Below are positions 42,037 through 50,092 of a stretch of DNA of 64,000 nt, in pieces; positions within the stretch are counted from its first letter, which is position 1, and the number at the start of each line of letters is the position of its first letter. The translations under genes and the position numbers were made by a program. The stretch lies in the NCBI GenBank assembly GCA_020851565.1, contig JADZCN010000156.1, forward strand, positions 20,377 through 84,376, given 5' to 3'. The notes under the pieces were generated by a model that was not told the DNA's origin, made no database searches, and saw nothing but the letters and a program-made list of their open reading frames with translations. Origin of the DNA: Acidobacteriota bacterium. GTDB lineage: Bacteria > Acidobacteriota > Vicinamibacteria > Vicinamibacterales > UBA2999.

Positions 42037-43299
42037 TCAGCGCAACGCCCCCATCGCCTCCTGCACCCCCACCGCCACGAACAGCGCGAGAATCGCCACC
42101 AGCATCAGGTTCGTGGACCAGTGATTCCGCGGCACGGGCTCCGTCCACGCCACCTTGTTGTTCAGATACAGCAGCGTCGCCGCCAGGAACGGCACGAACA
42201 GGCTCCCCACCACCGTGTACGTGACGATGACGAGGATGGGCCGGCCCGTGAACGCGAGCGGAATGGGCACGAGCGTGATGAAGAGGAGCCCCAGGCGATA
42301 CGGCAGGCTCGTCACCTTCGTCACCTGCTCGCGCGCCTCGGGCGAAAGCTTCTTCGCGATGCCGTAGAGATCCGCGTAGAGATACGGCACGCTCTGCCAC
42401 ACGCCGAGCAGCGACGCGAACACTGCCGCCCAGAACCCGACGGAGTACGCGTAGTGGCCGAACGTCCCGAGGATGCTGCCGAGCATCTCGGCCATCTTGG
42501 GCACTGCCTGCGCATCGGTGATGGCCACGCCCGGCAGGAAGAACGCGCGGTTGGCGATCAGCATGATCGACAGGCCGAAGATGGCGGTGAAGACATACGC
42601 GATGCCGACGTCGCCGCGGACGTACCCCAGGTACCCCGCGCCGCGCATCCCTTCCTCGCGCATCCAGTAGTTGTAGGACAGCATCGTGATCGATCCGCCG
42701 ATGCCGCCGATGAGCGACAGGACGTACGCGCCGCTCCCCACGGGGATCGTCGGCACGAGCAGCCCCTGCAACGCCGGCCCCGGATTGGTCATTGTCAGCG
42801 CCGCGCAGACGAGGATGCTGAAGCCCATGACGCCCACGAGCGTCTTCATCAGCTTCTCGAACTTGCCGTAGCCGCCGAGCCACACGAAGGCGCAGCCGAC
42901 GAGGCTGTGCGCCACCGCGCCCCACGACTGCGGCACGACGCCGCCGGTGAGGTTCGCGAGGCCCAGGCCCGTGGCGTTGGTGAGCGCCGCGCTCACGGCC
43001 ACGGTCCACAGCACCAGGTACACGGCGAAGTACACCTTCACCCACGCGGGGAGGTACTCCGCCCATCCTTCCACCACCGTCTTGCCCGTGCCCAGCTGCC
43101 AGCGCGCGATGCCCTCGCTCAGCACGAACTTGAAAAAGGCGCCGATCGCGATGGCCCAGAGCAGGACCACGCCGTACTTCGCGCCGCCCACCGTGGCCGA
43201 CACCACGTCTCCCGACCCGATGCCGGTCGCCGCCACGACAAGGCCGGGGCCGGCGAGCTTGAGAAAGCTGAAAGACGAGGGTGACTTTGGCTCGGACAA
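42037..43299 (-). CDS. Divergent Nramp-like metal transporter
   Basis: A 420-residue membrane protein with about 11 helices. It starts at TTG 43299, with GGAGG 8 bp upstream. The opening GPGLVVAATGIGSGDV aligns with the first helix of Nramp/MntH transporters, but the metal-binding DPGN is GSGD. In helix 6 the usual MPH is MLS (GGSITMLSYNYW). The rest of the fold, including SVGFWAAVFASLLGVW and the long helix pairs, follows the family. The missing ligands mean the substrate cannot be assumed to be Mn2+ or Fe2+. It diverges from the second carbamoyltransferase gene. Confidence 0.82.
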   Translation of the reverse strand: MSEPKSPSSFSFLKLAGPGLVVAATGIGSGDVVSATVGGAKYGVVLLWAIAIGAFFKFVLSEGIARWQLGTGKTVVEGWAEYLPAWVKVYFAVYLVLWTVAVSAALTNATGLGLANLTGGVVPQSWGAVAHSLVGCAFVWLGGYGKFEKLMKTLVGVMGFSILVCAALTMTNPGPALQGLLVPTIPVGSGAYVLSLIGGIGGSITMLSYNYWMREEGMRGAGYLGYVRGDVGIAYVFTAIFGLSIMLIANRAFFLPGVAITDAQAVPKMAEMLGSILGTFGHYAYSVGFWAAVFASLLGVWQSVPYLYADLYGIAKKLSPEAREQVTKVTSLPYRLGLLFITLVPIPLAFTGRPILVIVTYTVVGSLFVPFLAATLLYLNNKVAWTEPVPRNHWSTNLMLVAILALFVAVGVQEAMGALR

Positions 43300-43368
43300 C
43301 GAGGGCGCCTCCGCGCGGCAGGGTATCAGAAACCGCCCTGGCTGCCGCCTGTTAGAATCGGTCCGCGC

Positions 43369-44862
43369 ATGATCATCATCGGAACGAGCGGAGGAGCCAG
43401 AGACGCCATGGCGGCCATGGCGGAGGATGGCCGACTGGTCGGGGCCTGCCCACAGGAGCGCGTCACGCGCGTTCGCGGCGCGGGCCTCAACGCCAGCGGC
43501 GTGCCCGACGAAGCCATCGATCTTCTGCTGCGGCGGCGCGGCCGGACGCGGGCGGACATCGGCCAGTACATCAGCGTCGAGGGAGGCGAGCAGGCAGGCG
43601 CCTCTCCCGGCCGCCTGGATCGGCTTCGCGCCCACGCCTGCACGGCCTTTCTCACATCGCCCTTCAGCTCGTCTGCCATCGTGGTGTGCGATCACGTCTG
43701 GCCCGGCATGAGCGTGTGGAGCGGTAATGGCGCCACCCTCAAGCACGAGTGGACGTGGCCAGGCGCCAGGTTGACGCATCCCCTGCTGGTTGCCGCATCC
43801 GCGCTTGGCCTCCAGGGGCTGGGCGGTGTGCGACGGGCCGAGGCGCTGGCCCGGCTCCGGCCCGCCAGCCGCGACACCAGCATCGACAGCATGCTGGCCC
43901 TCCACGACGGCGATCTCGTCGTGGATTCCCGGTTCGAGCCGTACCTCGCCGAGCGCGCGGGACACAATCCCGACGCGGGCACGCCGTCGCGCATCCAGCT
44001 GGCATCGGCCGTCCAGGGCCGCGTGGGCGAAATCCTGCTGGAGCTGCTCCGCGAAGTGCGGCAGCGCCTCGGCCTGGCCCACCTCTGCCTCGGAGGCAGC
44101 CTCTTCCATCTCTCGGGCTTGAACTCCATCGTGAAGGAAGCCGGCCTCTTCGACGATGTGTTCGTGCCGGTGGAACCTGGTGAGAGCGGGCTGGCGGTTG
44201 GCGCAGTGCTCGATGCCCTCGGCGCGGGCCCTACGCCCACGTCACCCTTCCTCGGGCCTTCCTACTCCTTCGAGGAAGTGAAGGAGGTTCTCGACAACTG
44301 CAAGCTGCACTACTCGTGGGAGAGCGAAGAGGGCGCCGTCCAGGTCGTCGTCAAGTCGCTGCGGGAAGGGCGGCTGGTGGGGTGGTTCGACGGGCCGATG
44401 GAATGGGGCCCGCGCGCGCTCGGGGCGCGTTCCATCCTGGCAAGCCCGACCGCGCCGTACGTGCTCGAGAACCTGAACCGGTTCCTCAAGCGGCGAGAGC
44501 CATGGCGAGGCTACGCGCTCAGCGGGCTGCAGGAAGCGGTCGACGTCCACTTCGACGGCCCCGCGAGCGCGCCATTCATGGAGTGCGACTACCGGCCAAA
44601 GGACGCAACCACCTTCCAGCACGTCCTGCCGTCGCCCGAGGCGGCCATCCGGGTGCAGACGGTGGCGGCCGATGGCAGCCTGCCGCGCTTCAGGCGGGTG
44701 CTCGAGGCGGTCGGCGAAACCACGGGCCTGCCGTTCGTCGTCAACACTTCCTTCAACGGCTTCCACGAGCCCATCGTCTGCAGCCCGAGGGACGCGGTGC
44801 GCGTCTTCTACGGCACGGGGCTGGACGTGCTGGTGATCAACCAGTTCGTCGTGCGCAAGTAG
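43369..44862 (+). CDS. Degenerate carbamoyltransferase-family protein
   Basis: A 497-residue relative of the NodU/CmcH enzymes, about 100 residues shorter than the copy at 24361. The C-terminal half is well kept (WFDGPMEWGPRALGARSIL; NTSFNGFHEPIV). The N-terminal ATPase half is eroded: GGARDAMAAMA replaces the HDSAAAL loop, and the metal-site segment reads RLRAHACTAF, keeping H89 and D108 but with Arg at the first His position. It may have lost catalysis or changed metal use. The gene starts 69 bp from the divergent transporter start, and a TAGAAT hexamer (43353-43358) lies just before the ATG. Confidence 0.85.
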   Translation: MIIIGTSGGARDAMAAMAEDGRLVGACPQERVTRVRGAGLNASGVPDEAIDLLLRRRGRTRADIGQYISVEGGEQAGASPGRLDRLRAHACTAFLTSPFSSSAIVVCDHVWPGMSVWSGNGATLKHEWTWPGARLTHPLLVAASALGLQGLGGVRRAEALARLRPASRDTSIDSMLALHDGDLVVDSRFEPYLAERAGHNPDAGTPSRIQLASAVQGRVGEILLELLREVRQRLGLAHLCLGGSLFHLSGLNSIVKEAGLFDDVFVPVEPGESGLAVGAVLDALGAGPTPTSPFLGPSYSFEEVKEVLDNCKLHYSWESEEGAVQVVVKSLREGRLVGWFDGPMEWGPRALGARSILASPTAPYVLENLNRFLKRREPWRGYALSGLQEAVDVHFDGPASAPFMECDYRPKDATTFQHVLPSPEAAIRVQTVAADGSLPRFRRVLEAVGETTGLPFVVNTSFNGFHEPIVCSPRDAVRVFYGTGLDVLVINQFVVRK

Positions 44863-44974
44863 GCAGGGGCCTGGCGGTTGCGCCGAGGGCGCGGCACATC
44901 CTGCCCCCGACACCGGAAATGGTCGGGTCTCTGGGGGTAACCGTGCGAGGCCCCGGGCCGATAAGAGGGACACG

Positions 44975-46507
44975 GTGAGGCTTCTCCGTCCCCTGCCCCG
45001 GCACGTCACGCGCCCGCTCTCCTGGCTCGTCCTGGCGGCCTGGGTGGCCAGCATGGCCACGCTGGTGCACCGGTCGTACCTCCAGGCGTCGGCAGCCAAC
45101 CTCGCCACCGACCTCGCCCGCTACGGCACCGCGGCCCAGTGGCGCGGCGTCTACTACCGCGGCGAGAAGATCGGCTTCACGGTCAGCCAGACCCTGCCGA
45201 CCGAAGACGGGTTCGAGCTGCAGGAGGACGGCCGCCTCCAGATGTCGCTGCTCGGCGCCACCACGCCTGCGGCCATCCGCACGACGGCCCGCGTGGACAG
45301 GACCTTCGCGCTCAGGTCCTTCGACTTCTCGCTCGACCCGGGCACGGGGCCCATCCAGGTGTCCGGCGCGCTCGACGGCCTCACCTTGACGCTCAGCATC
45401 ACCAGCAACGGCACCACCCGCACCGAGGTGCGCACGCTCGCCGAGCCCCCGGCCCTCATGCTCAGCCTGGCTCGCCGCCTCGCGGCCGAGGGCCTCGCGG
45501 AAGGCGCGCGGCACCAGTGGACGATGTTCGATCCGGCGACGATGCGGAACGCGCCTGTGGCGGTCGAGGTCGGTGGACGGGAGCTCGTGCGCTCGGGTGA
45601 GCGGCCCATCCCGGCCTTCCGCGTGAGCCTCGCGTTTGCCGGCCTCCAGACGACGGCGTGGGTCACGGACACCGGCGAGGTGGTCCGGGAGGAGAGCCCG
45701 ATGGGCCTGCTGACCGTGGCCGAGACGCAGGAGCGTGCCGTGGCGCTGGCCGTCCCGCGCAACGTGCAGGTGGACCTGCTCGAGGCCTCGGCTGTCGTCC
45801 CGCGCGGCAAGTACCGCATCGAGGAGCCGCGCGACGTGAAGCGCCTGCGCCTGCGCGTCGAGGGCGCGGATCTCTCGAGCCCGGACCTGCAGGGCGTGGG
45901 CCAGCAGGTGGACGGCGACGTGATCGAGTTGACCGATCCGCGCGATCTCCAGGCCGAGCCCGGTACGCCGGACCTGGCCCCGTACCTCCAGCCCGAGCCC
46001 TTCATCGAGAGCGATGCCCCGGCCATCGTGGCCGAGTCAGCACGGGCCCTCGAGGGCTACACGGAACCGCGCGCGCGGGTGGAGCGCCTCACGCGCTACG
46101 TGAACGCCCTGCTGGACAAGAAGCCCACCGTCAGCCTGCCCTCCGCCGTGGAGGTGCTGCGCACGAAGGTGGGCGACTGCAACGAGCACACGGCGCTCTT
46201 CGTCGCGCTCGCACGGGCCGCGCGCATCCCGTCGCGCATCGCGGTGGGCATGGTGTCGGTCCGCAACGCCTTCTACTACCACGCGTGGCCCGAGGTGTAC
46301 ATCGATGAGGGCAATGGCCGCGGCCTCTGGCTCCCGGTGGACCCCACGTTCAACCAGTTCCCCGCGGATGCCACGCACCTGCGCCTCGCGCGGGGCGGGC
46401 TCGACAAGCAGGCCGCCATCCTTCCCCTGATCGGACGCGTGAAGATGACGATGCTGGATCTGGAACTGGCGCCGGGCTCGGCGCAGGTGCTGGTGGGACG
46501 GCCATGA
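44975..46507 (+). CDS. Transglutaminase-like protein, membrane-anchored
   Basis: A 510-residue protein starting at GTG 44975 with GAGGG upstream. One helix (about 14-33, LSWLVLAAWVASMATLV) anchors it. A long beta-rich region follows. Residues about 365-475 are a transglutaminase/protease core with a complete triad: Cys in VGDCNEHTALF (about 400), His in YYHAWPEVYI (about 436) and Asp in LPVDPTFNQ (about 456). It is ATGA-coupled to an ABC ATPase and permease. Bacterial proteins of this group are usually thiol proteases or amide-bond rearranging enzymes; the substrate is unknown. Confidence 0.87.
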   Translation: MRLLRPLPRHVTRPLSWLVLAAWVASMATLVHRSYLQASAANLATDLARYGTAAQWRGVYYRGEKIGFTVSQTLPTEDGFELQEDGRLQMSLLGATTPAAIRTTARVDRTFALRSFDFSLDPGTGPIQVSGALDGLTLTLSITSNGTTRTEVRTLAEPPALMLSLARRLAAEGLAEGARHQWTMFDPATMRNAPVAVEVGGRELVRSGERPIPAFRVSLAFAGLQTTAWVTDTGEVVREESPMGLLTVAETQERAVALAVPRNVQVDLLEASAVVPRGKYRIEEPRDVKRLRLRVEGADLSSPDLQGVGQQVDGDVIELTDPRDLQAEPGTPDLAPYLQPEPFIESDAPAIVAESARALEGYTEPRARVERLTRYVNALLDKKPTVSLPSAVEVLRTKVGDCNEHTALFVALARAARIPSRIAVGMVSVRNAFYYHAWPEVYIDEGNGRGLWLPVDPTFNQFPADATHLRLARGGLDKQAAILPLIGRVKMTMLDLELAPGSAQVLVGRP

Positions 46508-47256
46508 TTGCGGTGACGGACCTGGTGAAGCAGTACGGCAGCTTCACGGCGGTAGACGGCGTGAGCCTGGAAGTGAAGCCCGGGCAGATTCACGGCTTCC
46601 TCGGCCCGAACGGCGCGGGCAAGACGACGACCATCCGGATGATCGCGGGCCTGCTGAAGCCGACGGCCGGGCGCATCCTCGTCAACGGGCACGACCTCGC
46701 GGCGGAGCCCGAGGCGGCCAAGGCCTCGCTCGGCTTCATCCCCGACCGACCGTTCATCTACGAAAAGCTCACCGCCGACGAGTTCCTGCGCTTCCACGCG
46801 GGCCTCTACGGCATCAACGGCACCGGCGTGGACGGGCGCATCGGCGAGATGCTGGATCTCTTCGAGCTGGCGCGCTGGCGCGACGAGCTCGTCGAGAGCT
46901 TCTCGCACGGCATGAAGCAGCGGCTGGTGATGAGCGCGGCATTCCTTCACCGCCCGCGGGCCGTGCTGGTGGACGAGCCCATGGTGGGCCTCGACCCGCG
47001 TGGCGCGCGGCTCATCAAGGACGTCTTCCGCCGCATGGCGGACCACGGCGTCGCCATCCTCATGAGCACGCACACGCTGGAGGTGGCCGAGGAGATGTGC
47101 GACGTGGTCAGCATCATCCTCAAGGGGCGCATCATCGCCAGCGGCACGGTGGACGACCTCCGGGCGCTGGCCGGCGGGGCGGACGAGCAGCTGACCCCGG
47201 TCTTCCTGAAGCTCACCGGCGGCAGCGGCCTGCAGGAAATCGACGAGGTCATCTGA
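46504..47256 (+). CDS. ABC transporter ATP-binding protein
   Basis: A 250-residue ATPase with Walker A GPNGAGKTT (about 36-44), the signature FSHGMKQR in place of LSGGQ, Walker B AVLVDEPMVGLDP and the switch His in STHTLEVAEEM. It belongs to the CcmA/YhaQ-like group of exporters. It starts in an ATGA overlap with the transglutaminase gene and ends in a TGATG overlap with the permease, so the three proteins should be made in step. Confidence 0.93.
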   Translation: MIAVTDLVKQYGSFTAVDGVSLEVKPGQIHGFLGPNGAGKTTTIRMIAGLLKPTAGRILVNGHDLAAEPEAAKASLGFIPDRPFIYEKLTADEFLRFHAGLYGINGTGVDGRIGEMLDLFELARWRDELVESFSHGMKQRLVMSAAFLHRPRAVLVDEPMVGLDPRGARLIKDVFRRMADHGVAILMSTHTLEVAEEMCDVVSIILKGRIIASGTVDDLRALAGGADEQLTPVFLKLTGGSGLQEIDEVI

Positions 47257-48974
47257 TGGCCGGCCTCGCGCAACACTCCACGCAGGCGTTCCCGTATCTC
47301 CTGGTGCCGTCGCTCTGGGCGTCGCGCAACCGCGCGCGCCGCCGCGAGCGCGGCGATCTTGCACGCGCCGTCGTCTTCGGCGGCATCGCGCTGCTGGTGA
47401 CGGCATCCATCTTCTACGGGGCCTACTGGCTGACCGTGCAGGTGGGAGGCTACGCCGAGCTCGGCGACTACCTGATTCGCCTCGGGCTGTCGTGGCTCTT
47501 CCTCACGTTCCTCTCGTTCCTCGCCTTCAGCAGCGTGGTGACCTCGCTCTCCACGTTCTTCCTCTCCGATGATCTGCGGCTGCTGATGCCCTCCCCGGTC
47601 GCGCCGAGGCGCCTGTTCTTCGCGCGCTTCGCGCGCACCATGGGCCAGGCGTCGTGGATGGTGGTCGTCTTCATGACGCCCATCCTGGCCGGCGTGGGCC
47701 TGGCGCGCTCGGCGCCGCTCTCGTTCTATCTCGTGGCCGTGGCCACGGTGCTGCCCTTCGTGATGATCCCGGTCGCCTTCGGCTCGATGATCACGCTGGG
47801 CCTCGTGAACGTCTTCCCCGCGAAGCGCGCCCGCGACATCCTGATGCTGATGGGGCTCGTCTTCGCCACGAGCATCGTTCTGCTGCTTCGCTTCATCCAG
47901 CCGGAGCGGCTGCTCCGCGTGGAATCGATGCCCGAGGTCACGGACTTCTTCGCGACGCTGCAGTCCCCCGTCACGCCGCTCCTGCCGTCTTTCTGGGCGG
48001 GCGAGACGCTCTTCGCCAGCCTCCAGGGCGGCGCGGACCTCCTGCACTTCTCGGCCCTCTGGACGACCGCACTGGCGATGGTCGTCGTGGCCAGCAGCCT
48101 CTTCGCGCGCTGGCACTTCGCCGGGTACAGCAAGGCGCAGGAGGCGCGGAAGGTGCGCTTCGCGCGCTGGCAATGGGTGGACCGGCTGGCGTCGCTGCTC
48201 CCGCTGTCCGTGGTCCGGCGGCAGCTGCTGGTGAAGGACCTCAAGGTCTTCCTGCGCGACGTGAGCCAGTGGTCGCAGCTACTGCTCCTGCTGGCGCTGA
48301 TGCTGGTCTACCTCTACAACTTCCAGGTGCTGGACCTCGAGCGCATCCCGACCATGAGCGGCTTCCTGAAGAACGTCTACGCGTTCCTCAACCTCGGGAT
48401 GGCCGGCTTCGTCATGGCCACCGTCGCCGTGCGCTTCGTGTTCCCGATGGTCTCGGCCGAGGGCGCCGCGTTCTGGATCATCCGCACCGCGCCGATCTCG
48501 CTCCGCGACTTCCTCTGGTCGAAGTTCTGGACCGGGCTCGTCCCGGTGCTGCTGCTGAGCGAGGCGCTGACGATCGCGGGCAACGCGCTGCTGGGCGTGG
48601 ATCCCGTCATCGAGCGCATCGCCGGCATCACCATCGTCTTCATGTCGTTCGCGCTCGTGGGGCTCGCGACGGGCCTTGGCGCGCGCTACCCGCGCTTCGC
48701 CGCCGACAATCCCAGCCAGGTGGCCGGCTCCTACGGCGGCGTGGCGTTCATGGTCCTCGCCATCCTCTTCGTCATCGTCATCATCGTCCTCGTGGGCTGG
48801 CCCTCGTCTGTGTATCTCGTGCAGCAGATGAGGCGGACGCCGCTCTCGGCTACGAGGCAGGCGCTGATGGCGGCGAGCTTTGTGGCGGCAGCCGTGATCA
48901 GCATCGCCACGTTCTGGTTCGGCATGCGTACGGGGGTCAAGGCGCTGGAGGAGATGGATCGCACGCCGTCGTAG
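47256..48974 (+). CDS. ABC transporter permease, about 12 helices
   Basis: A 572-residue membrane protein starting at the ATG of a TGATG overlap. Two blocks of about six helices are separated by a basic cytoplasmic segment (ARWHFAGYSKAQEARKVRFA). No extracytoplasmic protease or MacB-type domain is seen. It resembles the large permeases annotated as putative ABC transporter membrane proteins next to CcmA-type ATPases. It completes an exporter with the preceding ATPase; the cargo is unknown, and the linked transglutaminase-like protein may act on it. Confidence 0.85.
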   Translation: MAGLAQHSTQAFPYLLVPSLWASRNRARRRERGDLARAVVFGGIALLVTASIFYGAYWLTVQVGGYAELGDYLIRLGLSWLFLTFLSFLAFSSVVTSLSTFFLSDDLRLLMPSPVAPRRLFFARFARTMGQASWMVVVFMTPILAGVGLARSAPLSFYLVAVATVLPFVMIPVAFGSMITLGLVNVFPAKRARDILMLMGLVFATSIVLLLRFIQPERLLRVESMPEVTDFFATLQSPVTPLLPSFWAGETLFASLQGGADLLHFSALWTTALAMVVVASSLFARWHFAGYSKAQEARKVRFARWQWVDRLASLLPLSVVRRQLLVKDLKVFLRDVSQWSQLLLLLALMLVYLYNFQVLDLERIPTMSGFLKNVYAFLNLGMAGFVMATVAVRFVFPMVSAEGAAFWIIRTAPISLRDFLWSKFWTGLVPVLLLSEALTIAGNALLGVDPVIERIAGITIVFMSFALVGLATGLGARYPRFAADNPSQVAGSYGGVAFMVLAILFVIVIIVLVGWPSSVYLVQQMRRTPLSATRQALMAASFVAAAVISIATFWFGMRTGVKALEEMDRTPS

Positions 48975-49060
48975 AGGTCGCTGAGAGCCGACCCGTCGCC
49001 GGCCAGACCGGTCGGTCGGCCCACCCGGTTGGTGAGAGCCGACACGTCGCCGGCTCGCGG
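48966..49060. repeat. Short direct repeat TGAGAGCCGACnCGTCGCCGGC
   Basis: The unit TGAGAGCCGACCCGTCGCCG occurs near 48982 and again, with one change, near 49033; a third, shorter version is at about 49528. It resembles the CTGAGAGGCGAC terminus of the 192-bp elements, so a distant relationship is possible. Confidence 0.55.
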
Positions 49061-49482
49061 GCTCACGCGAGTGCACCGCGTCGCCCGGCCCACCGGTCGG
49101 CCCGCCGGTCACCTGCCCTCCGGCCCCGACAAAGCACTTGGGCGAACTCGCCCTGGATCACCCGGCTCAGACAGCGCCCTGTCCCAGCCTGCGGTCAGGT
49201 GTCGGACTCGTGCGTCGGCGGGCCTCCAACGGCGGGCCGGGCGACACGGCGCACTCGCGTGAGTATGGAGGCGCGCCGCGCTCGCGCGGGTGTTCCGCGT
49301 CGCCCAGCCCACCGGTCGGCCCGCCGGTCACCTGCCCTCCGGCCCCGACAAAGCACTTGGGCGAACTCGCCCTGATCACCCGGCTCAGACAGCGCCCTGT
49401 CCCAGCCTGCGGTCAGGTGTCGGACTCGTGCGTCGGCGGGCCTCCAACGGTGGGCCGGGCGACGCGGTGCACCCGCGTGAGC
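49061..49482. repeat. Nested repeat: two direct copies of about 186 bp inside inverted ends
   Basis: The segment from 49078 to about 49263 is repeated from 49297 to about 49482, with one 1-bp deletion and few substitutions. In addition, the left end (CTCACGCGAGTGCACCGCGT, 49061) is the reverse complement of the right end near 49449-49482, and the middle junction near 49229 repeats the right end. No protein is encoded. Together with the tandem repeat at 49561 it fills the 756-bp gap between the ABC operon and the PadR gene. Confidence 0.85.
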
Positions 49483-49560
49483 ACGGAGGCGGGGCACAGG
49501 GGGCGGCACGCAGGCTCTGCGGTTGCTGAGAGCCGACCGTCGCCAACCTGACCGGCCGAC

Positions 49561-49687
49561 TGTGCTTCGAACTCCCGTGCTTTGAACTTCCGTGCTTTGA
49601 ACCCCCGTGCTTTGAACCTCCGTGCTTTGAACCTCCGTGCTTTGAACCCCCGTGCTTCGAACCTGCGTGCTTTGAACCTCCGTGCTC
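49561..49687. repeat. 15-bp tandem repeat, 8.5 units
   Basis: Eight full units and a partial one of CGTGCTTTGAACCTC (variable last three bases, two T-to-C changes). It ends 14 bp before the PadR operator, where upstream promoter sequence would be expected. An open frame runs through it as RALNL repeats, but this is probably not translated. Confidence 0.92.
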
Positions 49688-49700
49688 TATCCGTCGTAAC

Positions 49701-49719
49701 TATATCCACATCGGATATA
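49701..49719 (+). promoter_or_regulatory. Palindromic operator of the PadR-ADOP operon
   Basis: TATATCC-ACATC-GGATATA has perfect 7-bp arms around a 5-bp spacer and lies 12 bp before the PadR start codon. Its right arm overlaps a TATACT -10-like hexamer (49716-49721). PadR proteins commonly bind such AT-rich palindromes over their own promoters, so autorepression is the likely mode. Confidence 0.8.
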
Positions 49720-49730
49720 CTCACGACGCC

Positions 49731-50090
49731 ATGCCGCCTCCACCAGCGCCCGAATCGCTCATCCCGCTCTCCCCGGCCGTGTTCCACATCCTCCTGTCCC
49801 TCGCGGACGAGGACCGGCACGGCTACGCCGTCATCCAGGACGTGGCCGCCCGCACCGGCGGCGAGGTCAAGCTCGGCGCCGGCACACTCTACCGCTCCAT
49901 CCAGCGCATGCTCGAGCAGGACCTCATCGTCGAGACCGAATCGCGCCTGGCGCCCGGGACGGACGACGAGCGTCGGCGCTACTACCGGATCACCCCGTTC
50001 GGCCGGAAGGTGGCACGCGCCGAGGCCGAGCGCCTGGCCGGCCTCGTTCAACTGGCTCGCGCAAGCGGCGTCATTCCCGGAAAGGCCTGA
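49731..50090 (+). CDS. PadR-family transcriptional regulator
   Basis: A 119-residue winged-helix protein: the helix LSPAVFHILLSLADEDRHGYAV, recognition region LGAGTLYRSIQRML, and wing RRRYYRITPFGRKVA, followed by a short dimerisation helix. The size and motifs are those of the PadR-s1 subgroup that precedes MacB-like permeases in acidobacteria. It is 2 bp upstream of the permease and carries its own operator, so it likely represses the pair until a ligand binds. Confidence 0.93.
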   Translation: MPPPPAPESLIPLSPAVFHILLSLADEDRHGYAVIQDVAARTGGEVKLGAGTLYRSIQRMLEQDLIVETESRLAPGTDDERRRYYRITPFGRKVARAEAERLAGLVQLARASGVIPGKA

Positions 50091-50092
50091 CG

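Noticed and set aside
48975..49730. Considered as a CRISPR array because of dense repeats.
   Set aside because: Units are 15 bp without spacers or about 186 bp in two copies; no regular 25-40 bp repeat with unique spacers and no cas genes.
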